Source: Leucogyrophana mollusca
Taxonomy: Eukaryota; Basidiomycota; Agaricomycetes; Boletales
Reading direction: 5' to 3'
Assembly: GCA_021014945.1 (NCBI GenBank)
Contig: MU266446.1
Coordinates: 19,154-83,153 of the forward strand
DNA: 64,000 nucleotides
In this document: piece after piece, positions 36,038 through 48,077 of the stretch
How positions within the stretch are numbered: position 1 is the stretch's first letter
Layout: each line of letters starts with the position of its first letter
Position numbers and translations under genes: made by a program
Notes under the pieces: generated by a model
What the model was told of the DNA's origin: nothing
Seen by the model: the letters and a program-made list of their open reading frames with translations, nothing else
Databases searched by the model: none

Positions 36038-36687
36038 CGCTAGGAGGTCGACACGAAAGCAGCACTGAGGCAGAACCGACTAGACGATCACGGGGCCGTT
36101 TGTCGATGTTCTCCAGGCTACATCAACGCATATAAAGCGAAGAAAAGCGCCAGGGACGTTTCTTGTGGAACACTTGACCACGTAACATGGGCGCTCGCGG
36201 AGAAATTCACAGGAAAGATATCGTCGATATCGTAGGGCATGTCGACTTACAATGCGCCCCACTTTGGGTCGTACTCATTGTGATGTCCTGAAATACACAA
36301 ACAGAATCTGATCCGACACACCTCGATGTAAACCTGTGATCCAGCGGCTGTTGCAACGCTCGACATCGATCTTACGTGGCCGCTCGAGATTTTGTTAGAC
36401 GGGTCTTAGACGCTGTCTTAGCACCTAGCTCAGAGCCTCTCAGAGCCATTCGTCATCCGGCAGGAAAATCGAAAGAACGGAGCAGAGACACTCGGGTTCT
36501 GACAGGGTGTGAGAAATTCAGAATGATATTAATCTCAGGCTTGGTGCTTTGGGGGTTGTGAGTCACACACTGGGGACAAAGCGTGACAGTCACAATCATT
36601 TACACCCCTCGCAATAACCCACAGGCTGCATTGCCACAAGCGCAACACCTTCCAAAGCACGAGCAAGCAAAGGTTTCGATATATCTT
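36038..36687. other. Divergent spacer between the NLR gene and the Virilizer-like gene
   Basis: No gene is supported. Small open frames on both strands show no family content. It is taken as the promoters of the two divergent genes. Confidence 0.5.
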
Positions 36688-39600
36688 ATGATGCTATTGC
36701 AATGGTGTACACTGAAGCCGTCAGGACCGTCTAATCTTGCCGCGATTCGCTTCTCTGCGCCGAGCAGGTTACAGTCGATTCGCATTCTTCCCACAAACGC
36801 GAGGCCGTTCTCCCAGTCTCCGGAAACCACGGCGTAAGCCTCACGTTCTTCATGTTCAATCTACGATCCTCACAATATGCTTATAGACGAACAGAGCCAG
36901 ACGCTTTCTTTCTTGACGTTTACTTCAGTGCCCACCCCATACACCCTGCCACCCAGGCCGACGCGAAGCAGAAACAGAAAGCCCCAAATGCACTGATCCC
37001 CACCGTCATTGCCCATGCGGGGGGTGACGTCGAATACGTAGTAGACATGGGGGCAGACGTGTGTTTATATTTCAGTTTTGTTTCTGTGCGTCTAACCACG
37101 ACCTCCCAGTTTGCAACGCGCTTGATGATAGTACGTGGAGATTTTGAATGCGTTTCGATGGCAATATACGGGGAAATTGTTGCGGAAGCCCCTCTCCCCC
37201 CAAAATCATACACGCCGGAGCCATTGCCTGCCGTTGAGCCACGCAGCATCGCTCCCGCTCTGGATCCCGCGAATAGCTCTGACCCAACGTTTTTAGCCAA
37301 GCAGCTCCTTGCCCTCATATCAGATGCCCCGTCTCTCGTTCTTGTAACCCGCCTCATGTTTTGTCTTAAACCCCCTAACGACGACTGGGACCTTCCTGAG
37401 TTCCCCCATCTATACTCAGATCTTGATGAGGAAGAGCTGGATATCGATTTAGATTCAGCTTTTCGCTGTTTGAGTAGGCCGGTTGCTGACGACATGCCTT
37501 GTGAGCCTCTGCAACGTTTTGCAGAAAAGGTAGCAGATGCTATCGGTCCAAAGGTTGGTGATATTATTAGGGGTGTTGTTTGTAACTTCGCGAATAAATG
37601 CCGCTATGTAGGACGAGACACAGTCCTATCTTGTAGCCGGAATCCTCTGCCGTTCAGCCTCCCAGCATCCGGAGTTTGCTCAAGCTCTCATGGTTCGTGT
37701 CTTCCTATGTCGTCGCCGCATTCAGGCTGACTTTTAAGGCCAGCGAACTCTGGATATGGAGCAGATATTCGATGCCTCAAACATGGACGACATCACCATT
37801 CTCAACTTGCTTGATGCCGCTGCAAACGCGGACATCTCCAGACACCTGAATAACGAATGGTTCTTGGGATTGTTGAATTCTATACAGGCGAACGCCACAG
37901 GAGACAGTGAAGTTAAGGTAGCCTCTCGAAGACTTCTTTCGCGAATTCGTGAATGGAAGAACTTCCAAGATGTGCTTGCCAACGACGCGTCCAACTATGA
38001 CGAAGCAGCCCAGTTCATGAAGGACATAGGTTCAGAAGAGCAGTCCTTCGGAATATGGCTGGAGTCCATGATCACGCACTCGGATCTCACATCAAAACTT
38101 TGTGATATACCGACTGGCGCTCTTCCATGCCCTCCTCCCCTTTTGGATTTATCCTCGTCTGCTGTATCTCACGCAGACTTCATCTCGTTTGTTAGGGCCT
38201 TCATAGGCGTGTCTTCTGTACTGGCTGTCTACGCGTGGTCGGACAGTCTTCCAAATGACCAATGTCGGAAGCAAACGTTAGCCGTCCTGCGCCTCTGGCA
38301 AGAAATTCCAGGGTACCGCGAGGTATGTTCCTTCCTCGTAGACCTCACCTCTCCCTCCCTAAGCTGATGAGCCACTTCTTGACCAGATCGTCAACCACCT
38401 TCTACTCCTGCGTCAGATGACGTTCCGCCTAGAATGCATGACAGCTGACAACGATCCTCCCACTCGGTCTGGGATACACGCGGAGAACATAATCCTCAAT
38501 ATCGCAAATGATCCGCGCTCCTTCCTCCGCCATGATTTCGTCAAGTGCATCCTGTCTTTGAGGCAGCCACTGGCGTTGGCATACATCACTGAAGATCAGC
38601 GGCTTTCGATGCGTCGTGCTGCTTTGCTAGCCGATGACGGTCTGTCTGCAGCTATCGAGGAATTGTTGGGGGGGGATCTCCACGCAATAGACCTGGATCA
38701 AATTCGAACATTACGAGTCGCAGTGCTCATCATCCAACGGGAGCTTCAGGCTGATAACGCGGGGGATTGGACCGTTCTTCAAGCTGTATGGAAAGAGAAG
38801 TCGCATGGGCTCATCATTCACGTTATCGATATACTTGCTCAAGTCAGCCAAGAACTGGGAAAGCATTTCGGGCTGTCGATACCCCCGTGCTCATCTCAAG
38901 AGCTTGTGCATCAGCTATTCCAACTCTCAGGGGATCTACTTGGTCTCATTGCCCGCCTTCGCGAGGTCTCAATTGCTACGAATCGTTCCATAAAACATCT
39001 AACTATCGCTGTTGCGAACATTTTTGTGTGTACCATTGCGGAAATCCACTCCCCATCCGCCTCCGGAGCTGCCAGTCTGACACAGTGGGCTTGCGTCGAC
39101 CTTCTCAGCAAGTTTGGCAGCTATGAGACTGGCACATCAGCATTCATCATCCGAACGCTCTTTGAAGAAGCACTTCGTCCCGATGACCGAGATCCTGCGC
39201 GTCATCTACTCCAAGTATACGCCCTCGTTCTGCTCCTCATACCGCAGCCCTCACCCGACATCACGAATGTCGATTCGTCAAGATGGGTTTCCACTGTCCT
39301 TCCTCACGTCTTACCTCAGCTTTCAGCCTTCTTCCGTGCGTTGGACGTTCAAAGCAAGCTACGGTTGACAAACCGCCTCGTGAGCCTTGACGATGGAGTT
39401 ATCGGTATCGGGGAATGGCTTTTGTTCGAAGAACTCAAACATCTGTCCGCGGTAGCCCGCTCGCTGGATAACACGATGAGAGACGATCACTATCTCTTGA
39501 TGCAGCACGAGGCAGCCATGACGCTGAACTTCTTCGCCGATATGATGGACAGCTCGTCGCCAGCATCTAATTGGTGCATCAACGCCATCTGTGTAACTCC

Positions 39601-40417
39601 TGAACTCGGGCATTTGCTCAGTGATTCCATGACCTCACTGCTGAATGCATACCTGTATTCTCGTCATCAATCGCGGATCGCGGGCAGTCTAATATCCAGT
39701 TCTGCGCTCTCAGATCTAGGCCTCAAGCATTCCCTCATTCTGACGCTCCTCCGTAGCGTTCAAATGCAGGAAGCACCTTCAACCCCCGAAGCCACTCTCA
39801 CCCGCGCCCTTACCGCGCTAACGACTCTAGGGGAGGGAGACCTTGATTTTGACCGACTCATGTGGGAAATAGGCCATGCTCTGCCAACCATAGCAAATCC
39901 CCCCGACAGTATCACGTGTATAGATGACCACATGGTGAATGCCATCGCATCCGTGCTTGAGTGGCTTATTGACAGGCACCCTGCCGAGTCCATCGAACTA
40001 CCTGGCATGTCCGTGGACACCTGGAACGAACTCTGCTCTTCCATCGACGACTTGATATCCACAACTAGGAGACCTAGCCTAAAGGCCGCAATCGTGAAAT
40101 TCATCCCTGTTCCTGACATCCCCACGCCTACCTTTCTCATTCCAGACTCCCTATCTATGCCTGTTCAAGTACTCGAGACATTATTGCAGCCGCCTGTTCC
40201 GGTGCCTTCAACCCCCAAACGCAAATCCCCTGGGCAAGACGTTCTTGGCCTCGTTGCTCTATCGCCTCCCACCGCCCTCCTCCGCTCACCCGCTGTATCA
40301 GGTCTCACAAAGACCTACGTTCGGAACGACTTCAGGGAGCTTCGCCAGCTCCCTTCTGCACGGCAGAATACAAGCCGGCTGCCCAGTATGCATGTAGATG
40401 TAGGTATCACGCACTGA
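36688..40417 (+). CDS. Virilizer-like protein (N-terminal VIR domain), large helical repeat protein
   Basis: The first exons (MMLLQWCTLKPSGPSNLAAI, RFSAPSRLQSIRILPT, then RTEPDAFFLDVYFSAHP) read like the N-terminal domain of Virilizer/VIRMA, a scaffold of the nuclear m6A mRNA methyltransferase complex. The DFATRLMIVRGDFECVSMAIYG segment completes a beta-rich domain. The rest, about 1,000 residues, is alpha-helical and HEAT-like with no catalytic motif, ending in a Pro-rich tail (PVPVPSTPKRKSPGQD). Introns at about 36834-36894, 37059-37109, about 37543-37610, about 37699-37736 and about 38321-38387 restore frame. The donor of the fourth was set at GTGTCT because the nearer GTTCGT breaks the frame. 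The Virilizer assignment rests on the N-terminal part only and is moderately sure. Confidence 0.65.
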
Positions 40418-40690
40418 GTTTGCCTCGATTCAATCATTCAACCTCACCCATCTTGCTTCCTTGACCTTTGTGGGACCGTCCCACACATAGGAATTCGAGC
40501 TGAGCACGTCCTCGCCACTTGCGCAACCCGTGCCTATGCCTGCAACAGACGCGTTTGGCCTCGCGCCCTCCTTCAACATTACACAATAGGGGGTGTACAG
40601 TAACTTTTGTGAGGGGGACCAGTCAGAAGATGATACAATGTGCGGAATAAAATACTGTGTATGAAGGTGTGGTAGCGTCATAAATAGAGT

Positions 40691-42887
40691 CTAGTAGGGA
40701 TGTCGCTGGCGGACGTGAGAGGGATGAGGGTGCGGTTCCATTGAGAAGTCGTCGCGCGAACGAAAGTAGCGGTCCATGTCTGATTGGTCGAACTCAGATG
40801 GAGGAACAGGGGAGGGCGGAGAGGGAGGTTCGGCGGTAGAAGATTTTGCACGTCCACCGAGGCGGTACGTCCGTTTCCGTTTTGCCTTCACGACAGGACG
40901 CTCTGGCACGGCGGGCGTGCCGGACGTGCCGAGTCCGCGAGGGGGCACACTACGTACTGTGAAGTGCTCCAGGGACCGAGTGTAAGGAGACAGGGTGTGG
41001 TTTGAATGACTCAAGGTGGATAGTTGATGAATGGTATTGTTGTGGGATGGGCGCAAGATGATCGAAGGATCTGGTTCGGAGATGTGATGGTGATGAGCGG
41101 GAGGGGAACCGGAATGAAATACGTCTAGATTCGTGGAGGAAGATACAGAGAATCGACGATGACTGAGTGGGGGTTTAAGGGGGAGATCCGAGCCGTGAAA
41201 TGAATGGGAGATGTCGGTGGACGGGGGTGTCTCCACAGATTGCGTCAGACCGCTACTTGAGCGCGAAAGCTGAGTTTCAAGACTGTCAGGGGTCACCGGG
41301 CGAGGAGGGCTCGATCCATACAACGACGATTGGGGAAGGTCGAAAGCTGGCTCGGAGAGCGTGCGGTGAAGGTTGTCGGTGGTGTACTGAAGGGCGTTAT
41401 CAGGGAAATAACTCGATTTCGGACGATGCGAAGGTGGTGGACGAGGCAAGCTGTTTGGCAATGAGCCGCTATGTGACGGAGTATACCGGCGGAAAGATTG
41501 CGACAAACGATGTGCGTTTGATAAAGACAGACGAGTTGATGCGGTGTCCGACGGAAGGCGGGGTATATCAAGCGGTGGCTGGATCATTGACTGCGAGTGA
41601 TATACTCTAGGTCGAGTGACTGTGCCCCCTCCAACTGCGGGTAAAGTTTCGTACTCTGTTACAGATTCTGGCTCCTCTGCGATAGTCGGAGGTGGTGAGA
41701 AGTCTGGGACGCCATCTTCCCAGTCGACCACGTGGAAAGAGCCTTGCTCTTCTTGGTCATAGCTCTCTTCTTCTGCAGGCTCCTCAGCTAGATCAGCCAG
41801 CCCTTTATTCTGGGCAAACAGGCGGCCGAAACTGGAGAATACACTTTTCGTGGGAAGGCCTTCAGGACGGAGGCCGTACGTGGGGTCAAAGTTCTCCAGG
41901 TCGGGGAAGGAGCTGATAGATTCTGTGACGGGTGGACTCACAGGAGGGGTGGGAGACACTTTAGACGTTGCATTAGTCCTTCGTGCAGAGCTCGACGCGG
42001 AAACTCCGGATATCGAGCGTGCGCGACCATAAGTGAGGGCTCCCAAAGACTGCTGACGCAACAGGTACGGATGAAGACCGAGGCCTGTTAGATGAGGCGC
42101 AGAGTATGACAAGTCGGGTGCTGAGGCAGTATCGAAAGACTGGTGTCGCACGGGAGGTGGCCGTTTGTCGAGATAGGGAGCCTCTACCTTGGCTTTAACC
42201 CACTGCTGACTGAGACGGTGGATGATGCCTGGAAGATCTTCTCGAAACATCTGGCGTAGCTGTCCCTCGATTTCTCGCTGTATGAATTTTTGAATGACAG
42301 CAATCGAGTCGAAGGTGCTGTTGATATCGACGTTTTGAAGGGGATCTGTCTTGAAGACCAAGGTGATTCCCTTTTGTTTGGAAACGACGAGGACGACGTA
42401 GGAGTTGAGCTTGAAATGAGATAAGCGTAGCAGCATAGGGACTACCAAGGGCTCTTTGGCTGCTAGCATTCCTCGGGAGCCGGTCATCATATGTATGTCC
42501 GGCTGTTTATGGTTCAGGGGATTGGCCTATTGTATCGTCAGAGACATTAACATGGCAAATGTTGGTTGATTTCACCTGGACTTTTGTTTTGAGGACAATA
42601 TGAGCGTCTCCAGCGTACGTCAAGCGAAATATGCCGCGAAAGTGATCCATCGTCATGTCACCAATGTCTCGTATCTCGAGCTCTGGAGGCTGATGTTTTT
42701 CGTGAGGCGCGCTCTTCGGCTCTATAACTACGAAGCTCACCTGGGTCCCCATCTCGAGTTCTACGACCTCGATCTTATCCGCAATGACTGGAGGCTTGTT
42801 TCCCTTGTTGAGAGCATTATTTAACATCTGAATGGCGTCGGTGTGAAACTGGTCGGAAAAGCGAGGCCATTCGAAGGTGAAAGACAT
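40691..42887 (-). CDS. MDM34: Mdm34, ERMES complex SMP-domain subunit
   Basis: Mitochondrial outer-membrane subunit of the ER-mitochondria encounter structure, which tethers the two organelles and moves phospholipids. The SMP domain fills the N-terminal 200 residues: MSFTFEWPRFSDQFHTDA, MLNNALNKGNKPPVIADKIE, ELEMGTQ-PPELEIRDIGD, FRGIFRLTYAGDAHIVLKTK, then LSHFKLNSYVVLVVSKQKG, ITLVFKTDPLQNVDINSTFD and the family-specific IQREIEGQLRQMFREDLPGI. A Ser/Pro-rich disordered tail with KRKRTYRLGG near the end completes it. Two introns are inferred: 42690-42740 (51 nt, in frame and stop-free) and one at about 42535-42583 that joins KTKVQ to ANPLNHKQPD. The gene converges on the Virilizer-like gene with a 273-bp gap and is divergent from the Uds1-domain gene. 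Confidence 0.92.
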
Positions 42888-43184
42888 GGCCGAGCTTCAG
42901 ACTTGTTAGATTTGTTGGTCAGATATTCATGCAGAGCGAATTATAGGCTGAAAAGTCTCGCCAAACGAGCATTTATGCAGAACGAGAGTATGGCCGAAAG
43001 AAACGTAAAGAGACGGCTTGCGAGCGGAGGCACAAGCTTATCCGAGTCCTTGCTGGATTCGGGTGCTAGTTTCCACAGCCGGCTTTTGTTACTCACAGCT
43101 CATGTCTTCTAGCTGCAGGCTTTTTCTCCCGATAAATCTCATTCCGCAGCTGGGTCTTTCTCATAGTATAATACCTGCCATTCT

Positions 43185-46024
43185 ATGAACGGAGTCCGTA
43201 GATTTTTGGGAGGCGGGGGTGTATCTCCAAGCCCACAGCCAGCACCCACAACACCCCCACCTGCCGTTCCAAGCACGGGAAAACCTTCCTGGCCTCCCCA
43301 GAGTCCCCCACCAGGTTCACCATCAGACAATGCGCAGACTGGGGGCACCCAAGGCTTGATAATTCGAAAAGACAGGCAGAAACAGCCCTCCGTGGCATCT
43401 CCGACGGGCGAGGAGGACGCTGGGAATACCTCCATCCGGTCTACACGCTCTGGATCCGTTGCGTCGTCTGTGGCCTCGCCTACTCGGAGCCAGGTATCAT
43501 TCCAGAATACCCCGCCTGCTCGGAAGTCATCTCTTTTGAATGGAAGTGGTAGCGTGTCCAGTTCGCCGGTCGCCGGTCCTTCGTCACCTCGGATCCCCCC
43601 GCCAAGTGCATTGCGCCCAAGGAAATCGGTGGGCACGGAATGGAAACGGACATCTGGTCTGTTGAATATCCGCGATGATCTGCTGATGAGTCTCTTGACC
43701 AGCGAGGCCGTTGTGGACAGTCGCGAATGCGAGATCCTCAGCGCAGAAGAAGTGGAAGATTTGAAGAAGGTTCACCTGCACAGTACCCTTATACCTGCTA
43801 CTACTGACACTAACTTCTTAGGAACTCAATCTGCTGACCATCAGGCTCGCAGCAATGCAGAAAAAGCTCACTCTCGAGACCAAGATTCGTGATGCTGCTC
43901 TGTCGCTATCTAAAGTGAACGCTGCCCACAAAAAGGTGTCTAAGCAGACAGAAGACCAACTTCTATCTGCCGAACGCAAAGTCGAGGCCGCCCAGAGGGA
44001 GCTCTGGCGCGTGTCAGAGCGGACGAGTGAAGTGCAGCGAAAGCTCCTCGAGCATCGCGCCGGTGTGCTCGGTTACTCAGTGCACAAAATGGAGAAGAAG
44101 ATGTCGCCAAATCAAGGTGCTTCGGATCCTGACACTTCGGGTATGAACACCCCCAGTCGCACCTCGACGTTCAGTTCAGCTACGAGTCCTTCTAGTACGC
44201 CCTCGAAGGTTAAATTTGATGGTGCACACCTATTCGCTGGACACGCAGACGCTCAAATACCCAAAGCACCGTTTTCTTCCACGGACATTTCCGCGCTAGA
44301 GACAAAGCTGCGTGCTGCAACCGACGCTCTGACGGCTGCCAATAAGAAGCAAGCCGAGATGGCGCGGGAGCTCTCCCACCTACGGTTGGAGAAAGAACAG
44401 ATCGAAACAAGTATGAGTATGGAGCTGCAGAATGCGGAGGAGACAGTAGCAGCGCTGGAAAAAGAGTTGCCGCGGCTAGAAGACCTGAATACTCAGTGCG
44501 AAGAATTGCTGGAAGAGAGGAAACTCTGGGAGAAAGATAGAGCTCGTTTGGCGGAGCGCGAGAAGGAAGTTGAGCGCTTGGAGAGACGATTAGAGGTCTT
44601 AGAAGAGCGAAGCGGGGAAGCCACAGAGATGGAGCGAATGTTAGCGGATGTCCAGTCCAAAGCTGACGCCGAGCTAGTCAAGAAGGAAGAAGAGATCGCA
44701 GCACTGAAAATGGAGTGGGCGGAAGCGCGAGAAGAATGGGAGGCAGAGAAGGCGGTCATGGAGGAGGATAGATTGGCCGATCTCGGTGTACTCCAAGACG
44801 AGCTGGACGATCTGAAGGGAGAAGGCGACTCAAAAGTCGAGCTTGACGAGGCCATTGGTGCTTTGCGAACGCTAATCCAGCTCCATGGTGTTGAGTTATC
44901 CTCGCAGGACGAGTCGCTCCAAGGACTACTTTCCTCCGTCGGTACACACCTTGAAAATGTCAACGAAACCTTGGAACAGCACGAAAAGGCACGAAGCGAA
45001 TGGGAAGTCCAGCGAACGTATTTGCAGGACGAATCTCGTTCGCACGCGGACAAACACGAGACGATCCTCCAAGAGCTCGAAAAGCTGCGCCGAGAGAGGG
45101 ACGAGCTGTCGGCATCAGCGTACAGCGGCCCACCCATCGAGTACAAAGGCGACAGTGCCCAGATTGTTGCACTCCTCCAGCCTTTGTGGGCCATCCTTCC
45201 CGCGCCCGAAGCGCGTGCTGCCAAGCTAAGTGGGCAACGACACCTCCGTGCCGCTTCCACGGCATCCAGCCCAGGCGGCACGTCTAAGTCAGCGGTCCCG
45301 TCGCTTTCTGACATGGATGTGCGTTCACTCAGAACACTCTACGATGGTCGCAGTCCAACTCCACAAGGCGGTGGAACTAATTTCACGGTGGAAGCATTCG
45401 TCACGCGAGTGCAGGCCCTCGTTGCCGACGATCGCGCCCTGATTGAGCGCCTTATCCGTTTTGCACAGGCGCATGATCTGCTGAAGAAGAACGCGGAACG
45501 TGCTCAGAAGCTTGCGCAGGACAGCAACGTTGCGCTCGAGACGTATCAGCGACAAGTGAGGTCCCTCGACGACCAGAATGTGGCGCTTCTCTCGAGGCAG
45601 GATGAGTTGTACGTTTGTCGCGTTTTGCGCGATGTTTCATAGCTGCTGACGGGTGCCCTTTAGGCGTAACGAAATTGAGCAGCTCCAGGACGCTGTTGAA
45701 CGTGCTGTCGCCGAGAGGCGAGAGATGGAGATGCACGCTGCAGACCAAGCAGAAACATGTCGCCAATTAACAGAAGCCAACAACGCTCTGAGCGCCAAGA
45801 CCCTCACCCTCGCCGAAGAAGCAGCATCTGCGCCTGAGATGGTTCGGAAACAACTTGAAGGGCAGCTCTCTGAATGCAAGGAAGCTTTGCGGCTCGCACA
45901 AGAGGAGGTCGATGCCATGCGGTCGTCGGAGCAGACTCAGCGTATCGCGTTATTGGACGAACTGAATTCGATGCAGACAGAGAACGGGAACTTAAGGGCG
46001 CAGTTGAGAGCAGTGAAGAAGTAG
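43185..46024 (+). CDS. Uds1-domain (up-regulated during septation) coiled-coil protein
   Basis: The N-terminal 150 residues are Ser/Pro-rich and disordered. A Uds1-type domain follows: GLLNIRDDLLMSLLTSEAVV, CEILSAEEVEDLKK joined across an intron to ELNLLTIRLAAMQKKL, then ETKIRDAALSLSKVN. After a second Ser/Thr-rich linker come long heptad-rich coiled coils from about residue 380 to the end (for example EKEVERLERRLEVLEERSGE). Two introns interrupt it: about 43769-43821 and about 45609-45663. The product is roughly 900 residues. The fission yeast namesake is induced at septation. The coiled coils suggest a cytoskeletal or cell-division scaffold (inference). The start at 43185 gives the longest frame and follows a 297-bp divergent promoter shared with MDM34. 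Confidence 0.8.
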
Positions 46025-48077
46025 AGAGGGTCGACCTTAGTAGGATGGTTTGCCCATTGTCGGTTGCCTGGTTCATTCCTAGTCACGTACACTATTTCGG
46101 GTGGGATCTCACACATGTATCTACCTCTGGCATGCTTCTGACATTTGTTATTTTATGAACATTCTAACATAGGCCCTTCCACCCCGAAGGGCCGCGGGCT
46201 ATAGCAGGTGACGCAGCGCTGGGATGTTGACGATGAACGCAGCAAGACCATCATCATGGCGTTCGTGGTTGACAGGAAAGTCCCAGCTCAAGCTCGTTTT
46301 CGCATCGAGAACTGTGCGCAGTGGGATAGGTTGATATAATCAACGAGGCCCCTGGACTACCAGACTACCAGTGCTGAGGCCCGATAATCTTCACCGTGTC
46401 ATGAAAGAATTGTCGTGCTGTGATGACTGGAATTTAAGGTTGAGTGGTTTCAACCGGGTGTCTTCGACAACGAGAAATCGGTGATGCGACCAAGTACATC
46501 GAAAAGCAAGGTGATGGGGCACATCGTGGAACATCTTAAAAGTCACGGATAGTCGCTGAGGATTGAATACCAAGCCTCTTGAATCACAACGTGAACATAC
46601 TTACTCTCTCGTCCGCGCTGATTCGGACTTTCTGTTTGCCATCATACCTGCAAACGTGGAGGTTATCTAGTTTGTATCACAATCCATCGAGGGTTGGCCC
46701 TCCAAAGATTCAGATGCGACGAGCCGCAACCTGAAATAGTTGAAGGATGCCCAATGTCCGACAAACTATTCAGAACATGTCATATCCAGACAGGATGGAA
46801 CACACCCGTTCAAACTCGACCACCATTGTCAATCAAATCGATGGTCGCACCCTTTGTTTTGGCGGAACTGCGAACCAATTTCGAGAGGAGGTATTCAACC
46901 CCAGTCCTGGGTTCAGTCAGTTGATGGACAACTCATGGCCTGAACACACCTTGGCTCCGACCGACCCCACAGAACTCAAACGTTTGAATTGTTCTCCTTG
47001 CTCGACAAGAACCATCCCGAACAGCAGCTGGTGCACTATCAGCCTAGATAGGTACATACATATACGGGTGTGGGTCCCCAATTTCGGCTTTTGGGGGCAG
47101 CCCAAGCAAGATTCTTTGATCTCCTCACCGCCGGTCTAAAGTGCGCCCCTTGCTTTCAACATCTCCAATCGCCACTGGACCACGCGGGCTATGACCAAAG
47201 TCTCGCACCCAATTGTGGCTGTGGTTGAGGACCGCCATGTTCCGGCGGATAGCTTCATGTTGGAGGTGTGGGCCCCATCCCTTCGCTCATCCTTTCAGCA
47301 GTGGCAGGTCGATTATTCTGCCGGTTCATAGACCAGGATATAGCTTCGATAGGGCATTCTAAGAAGCAGGATAGGTCGCGCGCACTAAGAAATTGATCGG
47401 GTCTGAGGTGTAGGTCGTGACGAGCAGGACGAGTCCGACGAAGTGACTATCTCCGTCTAAGCTTGAACCAGGCTTGACCTTGCAGAGGGAATGTCCGCCA
47501 CCAGCCACCAGGTGGTGGATATCTCTCTATGCAAAGTTTTACTTGTGTCCTGAAATTAAGCCTAAGCACGCATCCCTTTCTGACTGCTGAGGTGAGTCCG
47601 AACCTTGAGCATCTCCGCTGGGTGATCGAGACGCGAAGGCTGGGATACAGAGAAACCAAGCCTCTAAGATTCGTCGGGAGCTGGTTGACGCAGAGTGACC
47701 GAGGATACATCCCTGTGGTAGTCCAGTCACCAGTGACTGTAATTGTATCCATCGCCTTTGGGGGGGGGAGGGGGGATCACAATTGCAAGCATGATGGAAT
47801 CACCTCCTACGAGTTTTAAACTGATTTCATACCCTGAGGTTAGAGTTGGTCTCTACATAACCTATGGATCGATGTCATATCTGTCGGGAAGGTCTGTGTC
47901 TGGAGCCAAGTGGACGTTGGGAGGATATGTATTTTTCACACTGACAAGCTTATGTATAGCGCTTATCCTCAGCCCGCCTCTGTATATTTCTATCATCGCG
48001 AAACCATCGCCTAAGCGTACCGCGCGGAGGTCTACGGTCGTCAGATTCCTCGTTGTAAAAGACTCATTGCACAAAAA
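46025..48077. other. Gene-poor region
   Basis: About 2 kb without a supportable gene. The open frame at 46747-47139 has no recognisable content. A homopurine run of nine G, one A and six G lies at 47760-47775. Confidence 0.5.

Noticed and set aside
44493..45314. Long minus-strand frame of 273 codons inside the Uds1-domain gene
   Set aside because: It is Ser-rich antisense of coiled-coil codons (GAG/GAA read as CTC/TTC) with no homology.
46747..47139. Open frame of 130 codons in the gene-poor region
   Set aside because: No family content, no supporting splice structure and no clear promoter.
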